From: Metaphire vulgaris
Taxonomy: Eukaryota; Annelida; Clitellata; Crassiclitellata; Megascolecidae
Direction of reading: 5' to 3'
Length of the DNA: 64,000 bases
Assembly: GCA_018105865.1 (NCBI GenBank)
Contig: CM030862.1
Coordinates: 8,409,579 to 8,473,578 of the forward strand
Shown: in pieces, positions 34,700-44,809 of the stretch
Position numbering within the stretch: the stretch's first letter is position 1
How the letters are laid out: each line of letters begins with the position of its first letter
Notes under the pieces: generated by a model
Seen by the model: only the letters and a program-made list of their open reading frames with translations
Database searches by the model: none
What the model was told of the DNA's origin: nothing
Position numbers and translations under genes: made by a program

Positions 34700-34961
34700 C
34701 TCCATCCCTCTCTCCCTCTATCTCTTCTTCTCTCTCTCTCTCCCTCTCTCTCCCTTCCTCTCTCTCTCCTCTCCTTCTGTCTTGTCGTTCATGCGATGTA
34801 TTAACCTGTCTGTTAAGAAGACTGCCAGTACATCTCTGTCAGCAAGTATTCAATACTTGTACAGTATAAACTTTCTCTTCCTTCCGCTATCAAGGCTACC
34901 AAAGCTATAGCTATACTGTAATTCCGTCATTATTCCGAGTCTCTGTCTGTATGTATGTCTG

Positions 34962-35048
<87 letters not shown>

Positions 35049-35093
35049 CGTCGATCTATCTATCTCGCTCTCCTAATCCAATCTTCTGTATGC

Positions 35094-35145
<52 letters not shown>

Positions 35146-35354
35146 TAACTATGCATGAGCATGGGCGAATTTCCATGAAATATTTGAGTTCCTGCAGTAG
35201 GCCTATTTGTAATTCGGCGCCTTCAGTTTGTTGTACCCTTATACTCTGTGTGTTTGCTCGGCCTCGGTTGTCCTTTCGCATCCGACCACCACGACTACGT
35301 ATAAGCACTGAGCTTTCTAGTAGCAGAGTCTTTCTCTCTCTATGTTTGTCTCGG

Positions 35355-35411
<57 letters not shown>

Positions 35412-35502
35412 GTTTGCCTCAGTATGTCTCTGTCTGTCTTCTAACATTTGTCTCTGTCTGTATGTCTCTGTCTGTCTTCTAACTTCTCTATCTGTCTCTG
35501 TC

Positions 35503-35541
<39 letters not shown>

Positions 35542-35560
35542 GCCTCCCTCTTCTTGTCGT
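34700..35560. repeat. Simple-repeat cluster: CT-rich, (TATC)n, (TA)n, (CT)n, (TCTG)n
   Basis: CT-rich 34705-34785, TATC tract 34962-35070, TA tract 35099-35140, CT and CTGT tracts 35325-35545. Long open frames here are products of the repeats. Confidence 0.93.
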
Positions 35561-36060
35561 CCCAGCTGCTCTCTACACCTGCACGATACATTTGCGAGCT
35601 GGAGAACATCAACAAAACCTGTGACATAATTTATCGACCTGTTCTAATCTGGCCAGCGCAGCGATCGGTCTCTGCGGTAGCAATCTCTTAACAGAGACAT
35701 CTCCAATATTAGGCACCGAGGAGAGAGCGGCGAGGAGAGAGCGAGACCGGAGAGCGGTCCTGCCCACCCCGCACGGAGCCCGGGAGTATCGGGCGCCGTC
35801 CGTTTTTTTCTCTTCATACTTGAACAAATAACGGGTGAGATTCGATACTTGTGTGAAACTGCGAGGATCCACAATACTCCGTCTAGTATTTCAGCTTCAA
35901 CCTAGTACACTGCCAGAGACACTCAGTATCTATTTATATCAGCCGTTAGATTTCGGTGTACTTGTGTTATTGTACTTTTAAAAAGGCTGTGCTAGGTTAA
36001 AAAACCAACGTACGTAACGATCTTGTGCTATATATATTTATATATATATATTTTTATATT
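35561..36060. other. Spacer, no gene recognised
   Basis: Moderately GC-rich 35640-35880, then AT-rich. No exon recognised. Confidence 0.35.
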
Positions 36061-36473
36061 AGTGTTGTCCTTTAATCGCGATTAACGCGTTAATCTGTTA
36101 ATCGCAATCAATTTTTTAAAATCGCGATTAAAAATTAATCGCATCATAATTAATGGCATCATATTTCTCTAAAGAAACTTTAAAAACCAAGCTTGAAAGT
36201 GATAACGTCACGAGTTTTTGTTTAAAGTTGACTGAAATGGTAGATGCATTTTGTTTATAGGCCTACTTGTTGCAATTCTGAAACTGGTGCATTGTTTATT
36301 TCAATTTAATTACATATTTTTATACCAGAGATATGTATATATTTATACCTATATATTTAATTACTACTTCGGGATCAAAATAACGTTGCTAAAGGCAATG
36401 CGATTAATCGTGATTAATAATTTTAATCGCACGATTAATCGCGATTAAGTAAATTAATCGTTGAACAGCACTA
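36061..36473. mobile_element. Element with repeated palindrome AATCGCGATTAA
   Basis: Left TAGTGTTGTCCTTTAATCGC, right ATTAATCGTTGAACAGCACTA. AATCGCGATTAA-type palindromes occur at both ends (36077, 36118, 36400-36448). This resembles known hAT-like AGTGTTG termini. Target-site duplication not clear (TA-rich flanks). Confidence 0.65.
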
Positions 36474-36494
36474 ATATATATATATATATATATA

Positions 36495-36524
<30 letters not shown>

Positions 36525-36526
<2 letters not shown>

Positions 36527-37065
36527 CTAGAAAGATGCTCGCTTCGCTCGCGCTCGCTTCGCTCGCGGTGCAGGATAATACTAAAACCCAATCATTGAAT
36601 TCATGCTGAACAACGTTTCAATGATGTACATACGCCACCTAGCCAAGCTCTGCGCCACGTAATAATTAGGCCTATGTACGTTAAAATCACGCAACTGTGA
36701 CCATTTGTGACGCTGTACACGTATTTTTGTGTACGTTAAAATGTACGTTATCATCAAGCTACGAACAATTGTTACCAATAGCAACGTCGTCGCACGCCCA
36801 ACCCCTCTGACGCTGCAAATGACTCGACTAAACCTACCAATAGTGCTAAACTAACGAACAATTGTTACCAACCTAGCAACGTCGTCATTTCAATGATCGA
36901 ACATCGCCCACCAACGCATCGCGACGTAACGTTAAAATGACTAAACTACCTGAGGCTCAATTGTTACCAATAGTCAACCAATCAGAACGAACAATTGAAG
37001 GTCGAACATCGTCCACCAACGCAGACATAAAACAGAATAACGATTTTAATATGATAGATATTCAA
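36525..37065. repeat. Interspersed repeat P, copy 2
   Basis: GCAGGATAATACTAAAACCC through CATAAAACAGAATAACGATT, collinear with 27885-28325. It starts with CGCTCGCTTCGCTCGCG tandem (36540-36567) and has three GAACAATTGTTACCAA-type words. Confidence 0.8.
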
Positions 37066-37069
37066 TAGT

Positions 37070-37136
37070 CAACCAATATATATTCAGGCGATCAATATAT
37101 ATTCGCCAATATATATTCGGCCAATATATATATCGA

Positions 37137-37207
<71 letters not shown>
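37070..37207. repeat. CCAATATATATTC minisatellite and (TA)n
   Basis: Four CAATATATAT(T/A) units then about 35 TA dinucleotides. Confidence 0.93.
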
Positions 37208-37209
<2 letters not shown>

Positions 37210-37507
37210 GGCCTATATATAAGGAGTTATCGATATCCGGTTCCGGCAACGGCAAATTCAGCCATTTTCACGGCTCCGGATCCGATAAAATTCTGGCCTT
37301 ATTTGTATTGTCTATATACACTGAAGTTTTCTTTACAGTTTCACCCTAAGACCTAAGTACTAAACGCAGTTATAGGTTTTGACATGCAACTATATTAGGC
37401 GAATGCTTGTGCAGCAACTGAATCGAGCCAAATCGTTGCTTGTTCGTCAGCAGATTGCATCCGTTGAAGACCAACCATCGTCGTGCGGTAGCATAGTAAG
37501 TGGGCAC

Positions 37508-37790
37508 CAGTGGTGTAGCGAGGGGGGTACAGGGGGCGAAGCGCCCCAGGCGGCACTTGCCCTAGGGGCGGCATTTTCGAGATTTCCTAATTTTTTATAT
37601 TATTAGCCTTTATTAGGGTCTTTTTGCTTGTCAGACTTTTTTAGAGACTTGATAATTTTTTTTGCTTGTCAGACTTTTAAAAGACTTGATTGGTAAGGTT
37701 TTTTCAGGAAATTTTTAAAAATTTTCCGCCGCGAAAAGACGGCACTTTTTATTTTCGCCCCAGGCGGCACTTTGCCTAGCTGCGCCACTG
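37508..37790. mobile_element. hAT MITE family D
   Basis: Termini CAGTGGTGTAGCGAGG / CTAGCTGCGCCACTG, perfect 8-bp target-site duplication GTGGGCAC (37500-37507, 37791-37798). Two TTTTTGCTTGTCAGACTTTT units about 43 bp apart. Confidence 0.93.
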
Positions 37791-37799
37791 GTGGGCACG

Positions 37800-38440
37800 A
37801 TTTCCATATGTGGGTCGTTGTTAGGATTTTGCCGCACTAGCATTTGTTCGAGTCTGAGAGCTTCCACCTGTGGAGTGCAGCAGCAAAAAGGGCCTTGAAA
37901 CGATCAGTGCGGAATCGATTTACGAGTGTCCAGATGCGACGAGGTAGGTCGAACCCCGGAGGTTGGATAGTTGGGTCAGGCATTAAAACAGTATTGACCA
38001 CGGCGGTCGACAGCATGCAGGATTATCTCCACCTGTCATTGATGGTCATCGGAGTAGTCATCGACAGGGACGTCATTTGATCTGGATTATCATTAGCGTT
38101 AATCTACGCCTCTGAGAGGAGCTTCCCTATATGAGAGGGTCCGATTGAGTGTGACGCCCAGGTAGACAGGTTAGTGTTCGTTCTGGAGAACAGAACCAGC
38201 CATTGTGACCTTTAACACCTGTTTGGCCCCATCGTCGTACAGGTGATAAGCGCTGGTTTTTGTCTTGCTTGGTTGAAGCCTCCACTTACTGCAGTAGTCC
38301 GTTAGTACTGCCTTACTGCGTGTCAGAGTGGTTTCAATCTCTGACAGGGAACGTTCTTGGGCAGCACAGCAGATGTCGTCAGCGTAAATAAATTTCCGGC
38401 TTTCCGTTGTCGGGAGATCGCTGGCATAAATGTTAAAGAG
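37800..38440 (-). pseudogene. Non-LTR retrotransposon reverse transcriptase fragment
   Basis: Minus-strand translation from 38440 gives LFNIYASDLPTTESRKFIYA then DDICCAAQERS, containing the catalytic YADD box, then WRLQPSKTKTSAYHL and YLGVTLNRTLSYR, standard blocks of Jockey-like LINE polymerases. One stop codon interrupts near 38180. Further down, LPRRIWTLVNRFRTD and a C.CG motif match the C-terminal region. The upstream end is cut by a TTA tract. Non-functional fragment in antisense orientation within channel intron 2. Confidence 0.88.
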
Positions 38441-38441
38441 C

Positions 38442-38500
<59 letters not shown>

Positions 38501-38782
38501 AAACTAGGTTGAACTTTCTGCCACTAAATTTGCCGCCGATGTATTTTGATATTAAAACATCGTCAGAAAATATATGAGTTATTATCAGTTACTACACTTG
38601 TGCTCTAAGAAGTACCGATCCCCATCCAAGTACTAACCGCGCTCGTCGTTGCTTAACTTTGGTGTTCTGACTTTAGCCGGTCGCCCGTCTGTAAGTGGAT
38701 CGATTTATAATAATAAAAAATAATAATAATAATAATAATAATAATTATTATTATTATTATTATTATTATACATTATTTCAAA

Positions 38783-38852
<70 letters not shown>

Positions 38853-38894
38853 TACTGTAAGTTAATCGTTTTTGGAACATCTGTTATATAGCGC

Positions 38895-38948
<54 letters not shown>

Positions 38949-38960
38949 GGGATTATTACC
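38441..38960. repeat. TTA/TAA/CAT microsatellites around a 5S-like piece
   Basis: TTA 38441-38498; TAA then TTA 38707-38770; TTA and CAT 38787-38850; TTA 38893-38947; CAT 38961-38985. Confidence 0.92.
38610..38692 (-). repeat. 5S rRNA-like fragment
   Basis: The minus strand reads GGGCGACCGGCTAAAGTCAG, then AACACCAAAGTTAAGCAACG and TTAGTACTTGGATGGGGATC, close to the 3' two-thirds of 5S rRNA with the internal control region. Flanked by microsatellites. A plus-strand SINE with the same head is at 23180. Confidence 0.7.
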
Positions 38961-39043
38961 ATCATCATCATCATCATCATCATCATTATTATCATTATTA
39001 TTACTACTATTATTATTAATGATGTTGAATCGTTTGTGTATAG

Positions 39044-39241
39044 AACACCGAAGAGATCGATTGGGATCGATACTGGAACCCCAAACTCTACGTGGAGAAC
39101 AGCTTGGGAGAACCGAAGGAGACCATCTGGCAGACGTTGACCTTCAACGCCAAGGGAGAGGCGACCGTCTACGAAAGGAGACGGATCAAGGGCTGCTTCC
39201 TGGAAAACCTGGAATTAGGCGAATTTCCATTCGACACTCAG
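39044..39241 (+). CDS. Pentameric ligand-gated ion channel, exon 3
   Basis: 66 codons between TGTGTATAG and CAG|GTGGAG, phase 0 at both ends. It encodes the middle of the ligand-binding domain: DWDRYWNPKLYVENSLGEPK, TVYERRRIKGCFLENLEL, then GEFPFDTQ. FPFDTQ is the hallmark FPFDxQ of the superfamily's Cys-loop region. The two cysteines that normally bracket it are absent: the residues at those positions are Glu and Leu (the latter in exon 4), as in bacterial GLIC/ELIC-type channels. Joins exon 4 as ..FPFDTQ|DLTLTVSTER. Confidence 0.93.
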
Positions 39242-39434
39242 GTGGAGATAATAATCACATCGACGACACTTGAAAAGCTCTGAGCTTTATTTGTCACTGA
39301 ATTTCACCAGTCTTCTTCTTCGGCTGAGTTCTCCCCCTGCTTTTCATTCGTGTTGCGCCAACTGGACGAAACTTCGCGACGCGATTTTCCTGCAGCTGTG
39401 CATCGCCTGCAGATTTGGCGGAATTAAGCAGAAA

Positions 39435-39525
39435 TTTCAATCACTCAATCAATCAATCAATCAGTCAATCAATCAATCGATCAATCAATAAATAAATCAA
39501 TCAATCGATCAATTTAGCAATCAAT
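39435..39525. repeat. (CAAT)n microsatellite
   Basis: CAATCAAT tract with GATC and AATA interruptions. Confidence 0.93.
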
Positions 39526-39742
39526 CAAAAAACTTCTGTGGTTCCACTATCATAATGTCCAGGGCATCAGCCGATGGCGCACCAAATCCAAACAGAATAA
39601 GAGCGAGGTCAAGACGGAGTTTTGCAGAACTTAACCCTAAAACCATTTCCTTCAAGAAGACACGAATAAGTGCGAAAAACTAGCAGACTCTCGGGCGTAA
39701 TTCACTTGACGACCTGATGCATTTTCTGGGTGAAAATTTCAG

Positions 39743-40000
39743 GACCTGACCTTGACCGTCTCCACGGAAAGGTCAGACATCGAAGTGGAACTGGAAGAGG
39801 ACAGCAGTGAGATTTCCAGCATCAACGTCCAGTCGTTCGTCGACGAACAGGAATGGAAGCTGCACAGCCACGTCGAGACGTGGAAGAGGATCACGACACG
39901 GATCTACCAGAATTCCAAGTTCAAGCATCCGTCGTTCTCCACGTCCTGTCGGGCCTCTCGGAGACCAGGGTTCTTCATCTGGAACATCTTCTTAGTGATG
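39743..40000 (+). CDS. Pentameric ligand-gated ion channel, exon 4
   Basis: 86 codons, from AATTTCAG to ATG|GTCATT, phase 0 at both ends. It encodes the last strands of the ligand-binding domain (DLTLTVSTERSDIEVELEED..INVQSF..EWKLH..) and enters M1 with RRPGFFIWNIFLVM, the conserved RRPxFYxxN start of the first membrane helix. The donor is weak (GTCATT), and a long triplet-repeat tract begins within 15 bp of it. The read-through frame is open through the repeat for another 180 codons of Thr, Ala and Pro, so intron retention would add a long low-complexity tail. Continues in exon 5. Confidence 0.93.
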
Positions 40001-40002
40001 GT

Positions 40003-40079
40003 CATTACTACTTCTACTACTACCACCACCACCACCACTACTACTACTACTGCTACTACTGCTACTACTGCTACTACTG

Positions 40080-40137
<58 letters not shown>

Positions 40138-40460
40138 CACTGCTGCTGCTGCTGCTGCTGCTGCTGCCTGCTGCTGCCACCACTGCCACTGCACCACCAC
40201 CACCACTGCTGCCACCACCACTGCCACTGCTGCTGCCACTGCTGCACCACCACCTGGCCCTGCTGCACCACCACCACCACCACCACCACCAACCCCACCA
40301 CCACCACCACCACTGCCGCTGCTGCCACTGCCACTGCTGCTGCCGCTGCTGCCACCGCCACTGCTACCACCACTACACCACCACTACCACCACCACTACT
40401 ACCACTACCACTACCACCACCTGCACTACTGCAGTAGTAGTAGTACTGCTACTACCACTG
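40003..40460. repeat. Compound (ACT/GCT/CAC)n triplet repeat next to a splice donor
   Basis: About 450 bp of three-base units moving from TAC through TGC to CAC and back to TAG, including a block of eight CTG (40113-40135) and two more of similar length. All in one frame phase with exon 4. Confidence 0.93.
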
Positions 40461-40649
40461 TGCTAAGCTCAGGCAGCTGTGATCTTTGGTTGTTCGGTTG
40501 TCCGTGGATAGAATATTTTCCTTCTCATCGCTTTGCAATAGCTTGAAACGTATCCTGCATTTTGCATTTTGATAATAATGAAGTAGTCAGCAGTCTAAAG
40601 CTCTATGCAAACAATATTAGTTTCCGCTCTGCGCCGGTGGCCATGTGAG

Positions 40650-41056
40650 CAGGGGCGGTTCCACGTTGGAGATGACTGGGGATGCATCCCTCAACCGGCC
40701 CACCAAAATTACGTCTTCAATGGAAGATGATCGTCTGAACGGATTAGCCTTGATGTATATCCACAAAGATATGGACATATCAATAGACAATGTCGTCGAC
40801 AAATTCTCTCCGAGCAATAGAAAACTCGATTTTGCACTATGACTTTGTACAACCAGACTAAAATGGCTTATATATACATTGTCAATGCTGAACATTATAC
40901 TTTATAAATCAAATCTACAGATTTCTTATAAATCGTTTACATATAATTCCTTTGACAATTGGCGGGATCTTCCTAGAAATTCTCTGCATCAACCCCCACC
41001 AACTTCCTATTAATTCATTGCGTCCTCTCCACTAAGAGTTCTTGGAACCGCCCCTG
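40650..41056. mobile_element. hAT MITE family B, long form
   Basis: Termini CAGGGGCGGTTCCACG / TTGGAACCGCCCCTG, target-site duplication CATGTGAG/CATGTTAG (7 of 8). Inserted at the edge of the tRNA-like piece at 41060-41128. Lies in the intron between channel exons 4 and 5. Confidence 0.9.
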
Positions 41057-41059
41057 CAT

Positions 41060-41128
41060 GTTAGTGCCCATGGAATCGAACCCAGGTTGACAGCAAGCAG
41101 GACTAACGCCCTATCAACTGAGCCAATG
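41060..41128 (-). repeat. tRNA-like sequence, probably SINE-derived
   Basis: The minus strand reads TTGGCTCAGTTGATAGGGCG (box A) then CTGGGTTCGATTCCATGG (box B) at tRNA spacing. The T stem has a mismatch/bulge and no clean anticodon stem can be drawn, so a functional tRNA is doubtful. Confidence 0.5.
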
Positions 41129-41223
41129 AAGCATACACTTTAATGACCAACCGTTCTTAAGCAGTAGCCTATTGGTTTCAGCGTATTACTACTGACCAAG
41201 CCATGAAAAAAATGCTGAAAAGA

Positions 41224-41224
<1 letters not shown>

Positions 41225-41272
<48 letters not shown>
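41225..41272. repeat. (TA)n microsatellite
   Basis: Pure TA tract. Confidence 0.97.
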
Positions 41273-41274
<2 letters not shown>

Positions 41275-41284
41275 CATTTTAACA

Positions 41285-41455
41285 TACTGTTAGAACTTCG
41301 CTATAACTGACCTGGTTACAACGCACCATAATGTACAGCCACGTGTGATGCGTTACCGTATTTGGATGGTATTGGATATGATATAACATACCTTGGATAT
41401 GACGAACTAAATTTTACAGACCCGCTAAGTACAGTACGTTATAGCGAAGTTCTAC
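41285..41455. mobile_element. MITE family E (AGTAGAACTTCGTTATAACG), diverged
   Basis: GTTAGAACTTCGCTATAACTG at the left and CGTTATAGCGAAGTTCTACT at the right form long inverted ends. Best copy is 42056-42230. Ends 53 bp before channel exon 5. Confidence 0.75.
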
Positions 41456-41508
41456 TTCGGATGAGGACAAGGCAGTGGAAATAATATGATATTGTGTCTC
41501 CATTGTAG

Positions 41509-41664
41509 CTGTTTATATGCAGTTTAACATTTTCCACATTTTCCGTCGAGCTGACGAAACCGGAGAATCGACTTCAGCTGTCTTTCATTTTGCTCCTAAC
41601 AACTATTACATTCAAATTCGTCGTCAGTCAGACGTTGCCAAGGATCTCATATTTAACATACTTA
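41509..41664 (+). CDS. Pentameric ligand-gated ion channel, exon 5 (M1 end and pore helix M2)
   Basis: 52 codons between CCATTGTAG and TTA|GTAAGT, phase 0 at both ends; too short to stand out alone but unmistakable. It finishes M1 (LFICSLTFSTFSV) and encodes M2 and the M2-M3 loop: LTKPENRLQLSFILLLTTIT, FKFVVSQTLPRISYLTYL. Numbering from Arg 0', Leu is at 9' (the conserved gate leucine) and Glu at -2', as in GLIC; this suggests, but does not prove, a cation-selective pore. The exon sits between two transposon insertions (ending 41455 and starting 41704). Joins exon 6 as ..ISYLTYL|DKYILTSMG. Confidence 0.95.
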
Positions 41665-41703
41665 GTAAGTAATTCTCTAAAGCGAACAAGTACCTGTACA
41701 GTG

Positions 41704-41954
41704 CAGTGGCGTATTTAGGGGATACGCTCCTGAACCATAGCGTACCTCTTTGGTTTTTGGCCTTTGGACTTTCGTCCTTCCCTTCGGTTGCACTTAAAGA
41801 CTGCTACGCGGACGTTAACCCTTTTTTGCTTGTCACCACGTTTGAGAAGGGTGATAACCGTTTTTTTGTCGCTTGCAGTACATAGAATCAAAGTTATTTT
41901 TCGAACTTCTCAAATTTCAGCGTACCCCTTTAAGCCTTTCTAAATACGCCCATG
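41704..41954. mobile_element. hAT MITE (CAGTGGCGTATTTAGG)
   Basis: Termini CAGTGGCGTATTTAGG / CTAAATACGCCCATG, perfect 8-bp target-site duplication GTACAGTG (41696-41703, 41955-41962). Contains CCCTTTTTTGCTTGTCACC. Starts 39 bp after the exon 5 donor. Confidence 0.93.
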
Positions 41955-42055
41955 GTACAGTGTACTGCTCAGGTCTGTATAGATTTAGTATTCTAGGACG
42001 GTGCCCATTCTATCTGTTCATGCATTTCTTCTTGGAAAGTAAAATACAATTAATA

Positions 42056-42230
42056 CAGTAGAACTTCGATATAACGAACTCGGCTGCAATGTATACTCGG
42101 TTATAAAGTACCGCAATGTACGGTTCCGTGTGATGCGCTATCCTACTGGATGGTATTGGATATAACGTACCTCGGATATAAATACTCAATTTTGAAGACT
42201 CACTAAGCACGCTATAACGAAGTTCTACTG
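42056..42230. mobile_element. MITE family E (pogo/Tigger-like ends)
   Basis: Inverted ends CAGTAGAACTTCGATATAAC / GCTATAACGAAGTTCTACTG flanked by TA on both sides, matching a TA target-site duplication. Other copies: 41285, 44062 (partial) and 62890. Confidence 0.88.
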
Positions 42231-42404
42231 TATATATCTAGTCTTTTTGGCGATCTTCAATATTCTCACTGAGGCTGGTGGTTAATAAATTGAGATATTT
42301 TTAATAATTCGAAAAAATGTAACCTTTTAAATGTGAGGGCCTGAGGGGATTGGCACGAACCCTGCACATATCTTCATCATGAAGATATTTAATTTCTTCG
42401 ACTT

Positions 42405-42416
42405 TAATAATAAAAA

Positions 42417-42471
<55 letters not shown>
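42405..42471. repeat. (TAA)n microsatellite
   Basis: TAA tract followed by a fragment of the 17441/46860 repeat. Confidence 0.95.
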
Positions 42472-42738
42472 TTCAGAATGATTCAGTAGGGTCTGCCTTG
42501 TGTGACTTTGTGGCTGCTTACTTTTAAAGTATCAATAAATTAGAAGTCGTTTATGATGAAATCCAGAAGGGATATGCTTCACATTTAGAGCAAGACAAGA
42601 AAGTCAAGGTAGGATATGGAGAGGTACAAAAACGAAGAAGGGTGGAAAGGGAAGAAATAGGACGAGTGGCGTAGCCAGGCATTAGCACCGGGGGAGCGAC
42701 GAGCATATTAAATAGGCACCTCCTTTTGAATCAACATT

Positions 42739-42883
42739 CAGTGGCGTAGCCAGGATTTCGAAATAGGGGCACATCTAAAATTTTCCCCAACAGGTCAACG
42801 TCTTGACGAGCAAAAAAGGTCGTTCCGTGTCAATACGAGAGGGCCGGCAGCGGGGGTAAGGGCGCCTCATGGCTACGCCAATG
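42739..42883. mobile_element. MITE family D, short copy beside a truncated one
   Basis: CAGTGGCGTAGCCAGG / GGCTACGCCAATG; contains TTGACGAGCAAAAAAGGTC. Another D-like left end (GAGTGGCGTAGCCAGG) lies at about 42664. Confidence 0.75.
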
Positions 42884-43024
42884 CAATGGAGACGTTTTTA
42901 CTAACTTATGCCCGGTAGTTTCTTTACTTTTTAAAAAGTAAAAACGTTTCCGAAAAAAGGCGTCACGCGATTGGAAGCCGAATTGAAATGAGTAGGAAAG
43001 GCAGAATCGAAACTGACAATAGAT

Positions 43025-43515
43025 ATTGAACCAGTGGTTAAATTACTTTTCAGAGGTGCCGGGTCTCCTTATTTTTTCCTCCGGCCACAAAATTTCTTCA
43101 CGACTTTTTAAAATTCATTTTAAACGAACATTTAGAGTACAGTTCACGTTTGCTTTTCTTTCCCGTGCATGCAAAGTGCTAAAGTGAACAATAAAAGATC
43201 ACAACGAATAAAAAATAGGTTCCGGATCTGATCAGTGTTTAATCTAGACTCCTGGACTCCGGGGGGAAACTGAAAAAGCCGGGGGGAAAACTGACAAAGC
43301 GGGAGGAATTCTGCTAGGGGCCGCTGTTAGTCCATGTAGTATTCCAAAATTTCCGGGGAATTTGAAATTTCCGGGGGGAAACGGCAATTTTCCTCACGGA
43401 AACGGCCTAGATTAAACACTGGATCTGATGCCAGACGTTCCGGATCTCATGACAGCCGTGCCGGATCTTTTGCCAGACGTCCCGGGATCGGGCTCAATTT
43501 AACCTCTGATACTGA
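43025..43515. repeat. Older interspersed repeat I, copy 2
   Basis: TTAAATTACTTTTCAGAGGTGCC to GGGCTCAATTTAACCTCTGA, matching 9572-10200, split by the C2 element at 43233-43421. Confidence 0.65.
43233..43421. mobile_element. hAT MITE family C2, nested
   Basis: Termini CAGTGTTTAATCTAGACTCC / CTAGATTAAACACTG, perfect target-site duplication GATCTGAT (43225-43232, 43422-43429). Inverted relative to 25889. Confidence 0.93.
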
Positions 43516-43603
43516 CAATGTTGGAGACACTTTGAATGCCTACGAAGAATATCGTTTATAGTGTGTGTGTATGTGTGTGTGTGTTTGTGTGTTGTACGTT
43601 CAG

Positions 43604-43789
43604 GATAAGTACATCCTGACGTCAATGGGTATTCTGTGTGGAGTCTGCGTATGGCACGCCATTGTTCCGATGTTTAAGTACCACCACGACCTGGAGATAG
43701 CGAGGATCGCCGACAGATGGGGTCTGATCGTATCCGGCTCCAGCTACTTCCTCTTCCACGTCTCCTTCTTCATGTACATCTACTTTGTG
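43604..43789 (+). CDS. Pentameric ligand-gated ion channel, exon 6 (M3, loop, M4)
   Basis: 62 codons after TACGTTCAG. It encodes M3 (DKYILTSMGILCGVCVWHA then IVPMF), a very short intracellular link (KYHHDLEIARIADRW) and M4 (GLIVSGSSYFLFHVSFFMYI then YFV). The M3-M4 link of about 15 residues is far shorter than in vertebrate Cys-loop receptors, again like bacterial channels. The 3' end is best placed at GTG|GCAAGT, a GC-AG intron with otherwise perfect consensus; a GT donor three bases earlier (TTT|GTGGCA) is in frame but weak. Joins exon 7 as ..YIYFV|AMKKRW. Confidence 0.93.
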
Positions 43790-44061
43790 GCAAGTGTTAT
43801 ATTTTATATATTTTTTATTCTTTTGGGAGAATTCTAAAACGCTCACCCCAATCTCTAACTTAGAATAACCGAATTGACTGATTGATATATTGGTTGATTG
43901 ATCGAAAGAATGAATGGTTGATTGATCGAAAGAACGAATGGTTGATTAGCCGGTTGATTGATTGGATGGCTGATTGATTGATATCAGGGCATAGCCATGA
44001 ATTTCATTTGTGGGGGGTATAAATGTTTTAGGGGGCATATATTGTTATATGAAAATAAATA

Positions 44062-44135
44062 CAGTAGAACTTCGTTATAACGTACTTAGCAGGTCTGTAA
44101 ATTTCATTACGCTATACCCGAGGTACGTCAAATCC
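44062..44135. mobile_element. MITE family E, partial
   Basis: Left end CAGTAGAACTTCGTTATAAC preserved after TA; the right end is missing. Confidence 0.65.
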
Positions 44136-44363
44136 AATACACAAATGACACTAAGACAGTCAAATTCCCTACAATCCAGTCATTAAAACTTCTATAGCGC
44201 CTTTACATGATGCATTTCGGCACTTCTTCGTGACATCCTTCGAATTCTTGTGCTTTAATTTTCAGGAAGAGTTCTCCCAAAACAAGGGACTCGCTTGAGG
44301 ATGCTACAAAAGAGAATAAAACTATTTTAAAACTAAATGCATTTTGTGTTTCTATGGAAACAG

Positions 44364-44498
44364 GCGATGAAGAAACGCTGGATCTACGAACAGAAAGACA
44401 GAGAACACAAGGTGAACAGATTACCTGGCTACATTACCTATTACCTGGCTACATTACCTATACTCGCCGTTTGTTCTTCTCTGTGTTGCGCCAAATAA
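44364..44498 (+). CDS. Pentameric ligand-gated ion channel, last exon
   Basis: Starts after AAACAG and ends at TAA 44496-44498: AMKKRWIYEQKDREHKVNRL then PGYITYYLATLP.., a short basic tail after M4. It contains a perfect 20-bp tandem duplication (44421-44440 = 44441-44460). As 20 is not a multiple of three, the duplication sets the final frame: with it the protein ends about 15 codons later with a hydrophobic tail; with one copy the frame would run on past 44540 into CAC repeats. The stop and 3' end should therefore be treated as provisional. The upstream part is secure. Confidence 0.85.
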   Translation, partial: AMKKRWIYEQKDREHKVNRLPGYITYYLATLPILAVCSSLCCAK

Positions 44499-44547
44499 AC
44501 GCGTCATGGATTGAGCGCACTGTCAAGACCTCGAACTTGTTTGAACC

Positions 44548-44563
44548 ACCACCACCCACCACC

Positions 44564-44597
<34 letters not shown>

Positions 44598-44600
44598 TCA

Positions 44601-44640
<40 letters not shown>

Positions 44641-44762
44641 CATCATCGTCGTCGTCGTCGTCGTCATCATCTTCGTCGTCGTCATCATCATCATCGTCGT
44701 CATCAGCAGCAGTGGCATCATCAGCACCAACGCCACCATATAATAATAATAATAACCATCAA

Positions 44763-44809
<47 letters not shown>

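Noticed and set aside
35340..35691. Ser/Leu-rich frames in the CT-rich cluster
   Set aside because: Products of (CT)n and (CTGT)n repeats on both strands.
39752..40546. 264-codon frame with long Thr/Ala/Pro runs treated as one protein
   Set aside because: Only 39743-40000 is a channel exon; the remainder is the intronic triplet repeat read through the donor.
41060..41128. Functional tRNA gene on the minus strand
   Set aside because: Boxes A and B are good but the T stem is imperfect and no anticodon stem forms; more likely SINE-derived.
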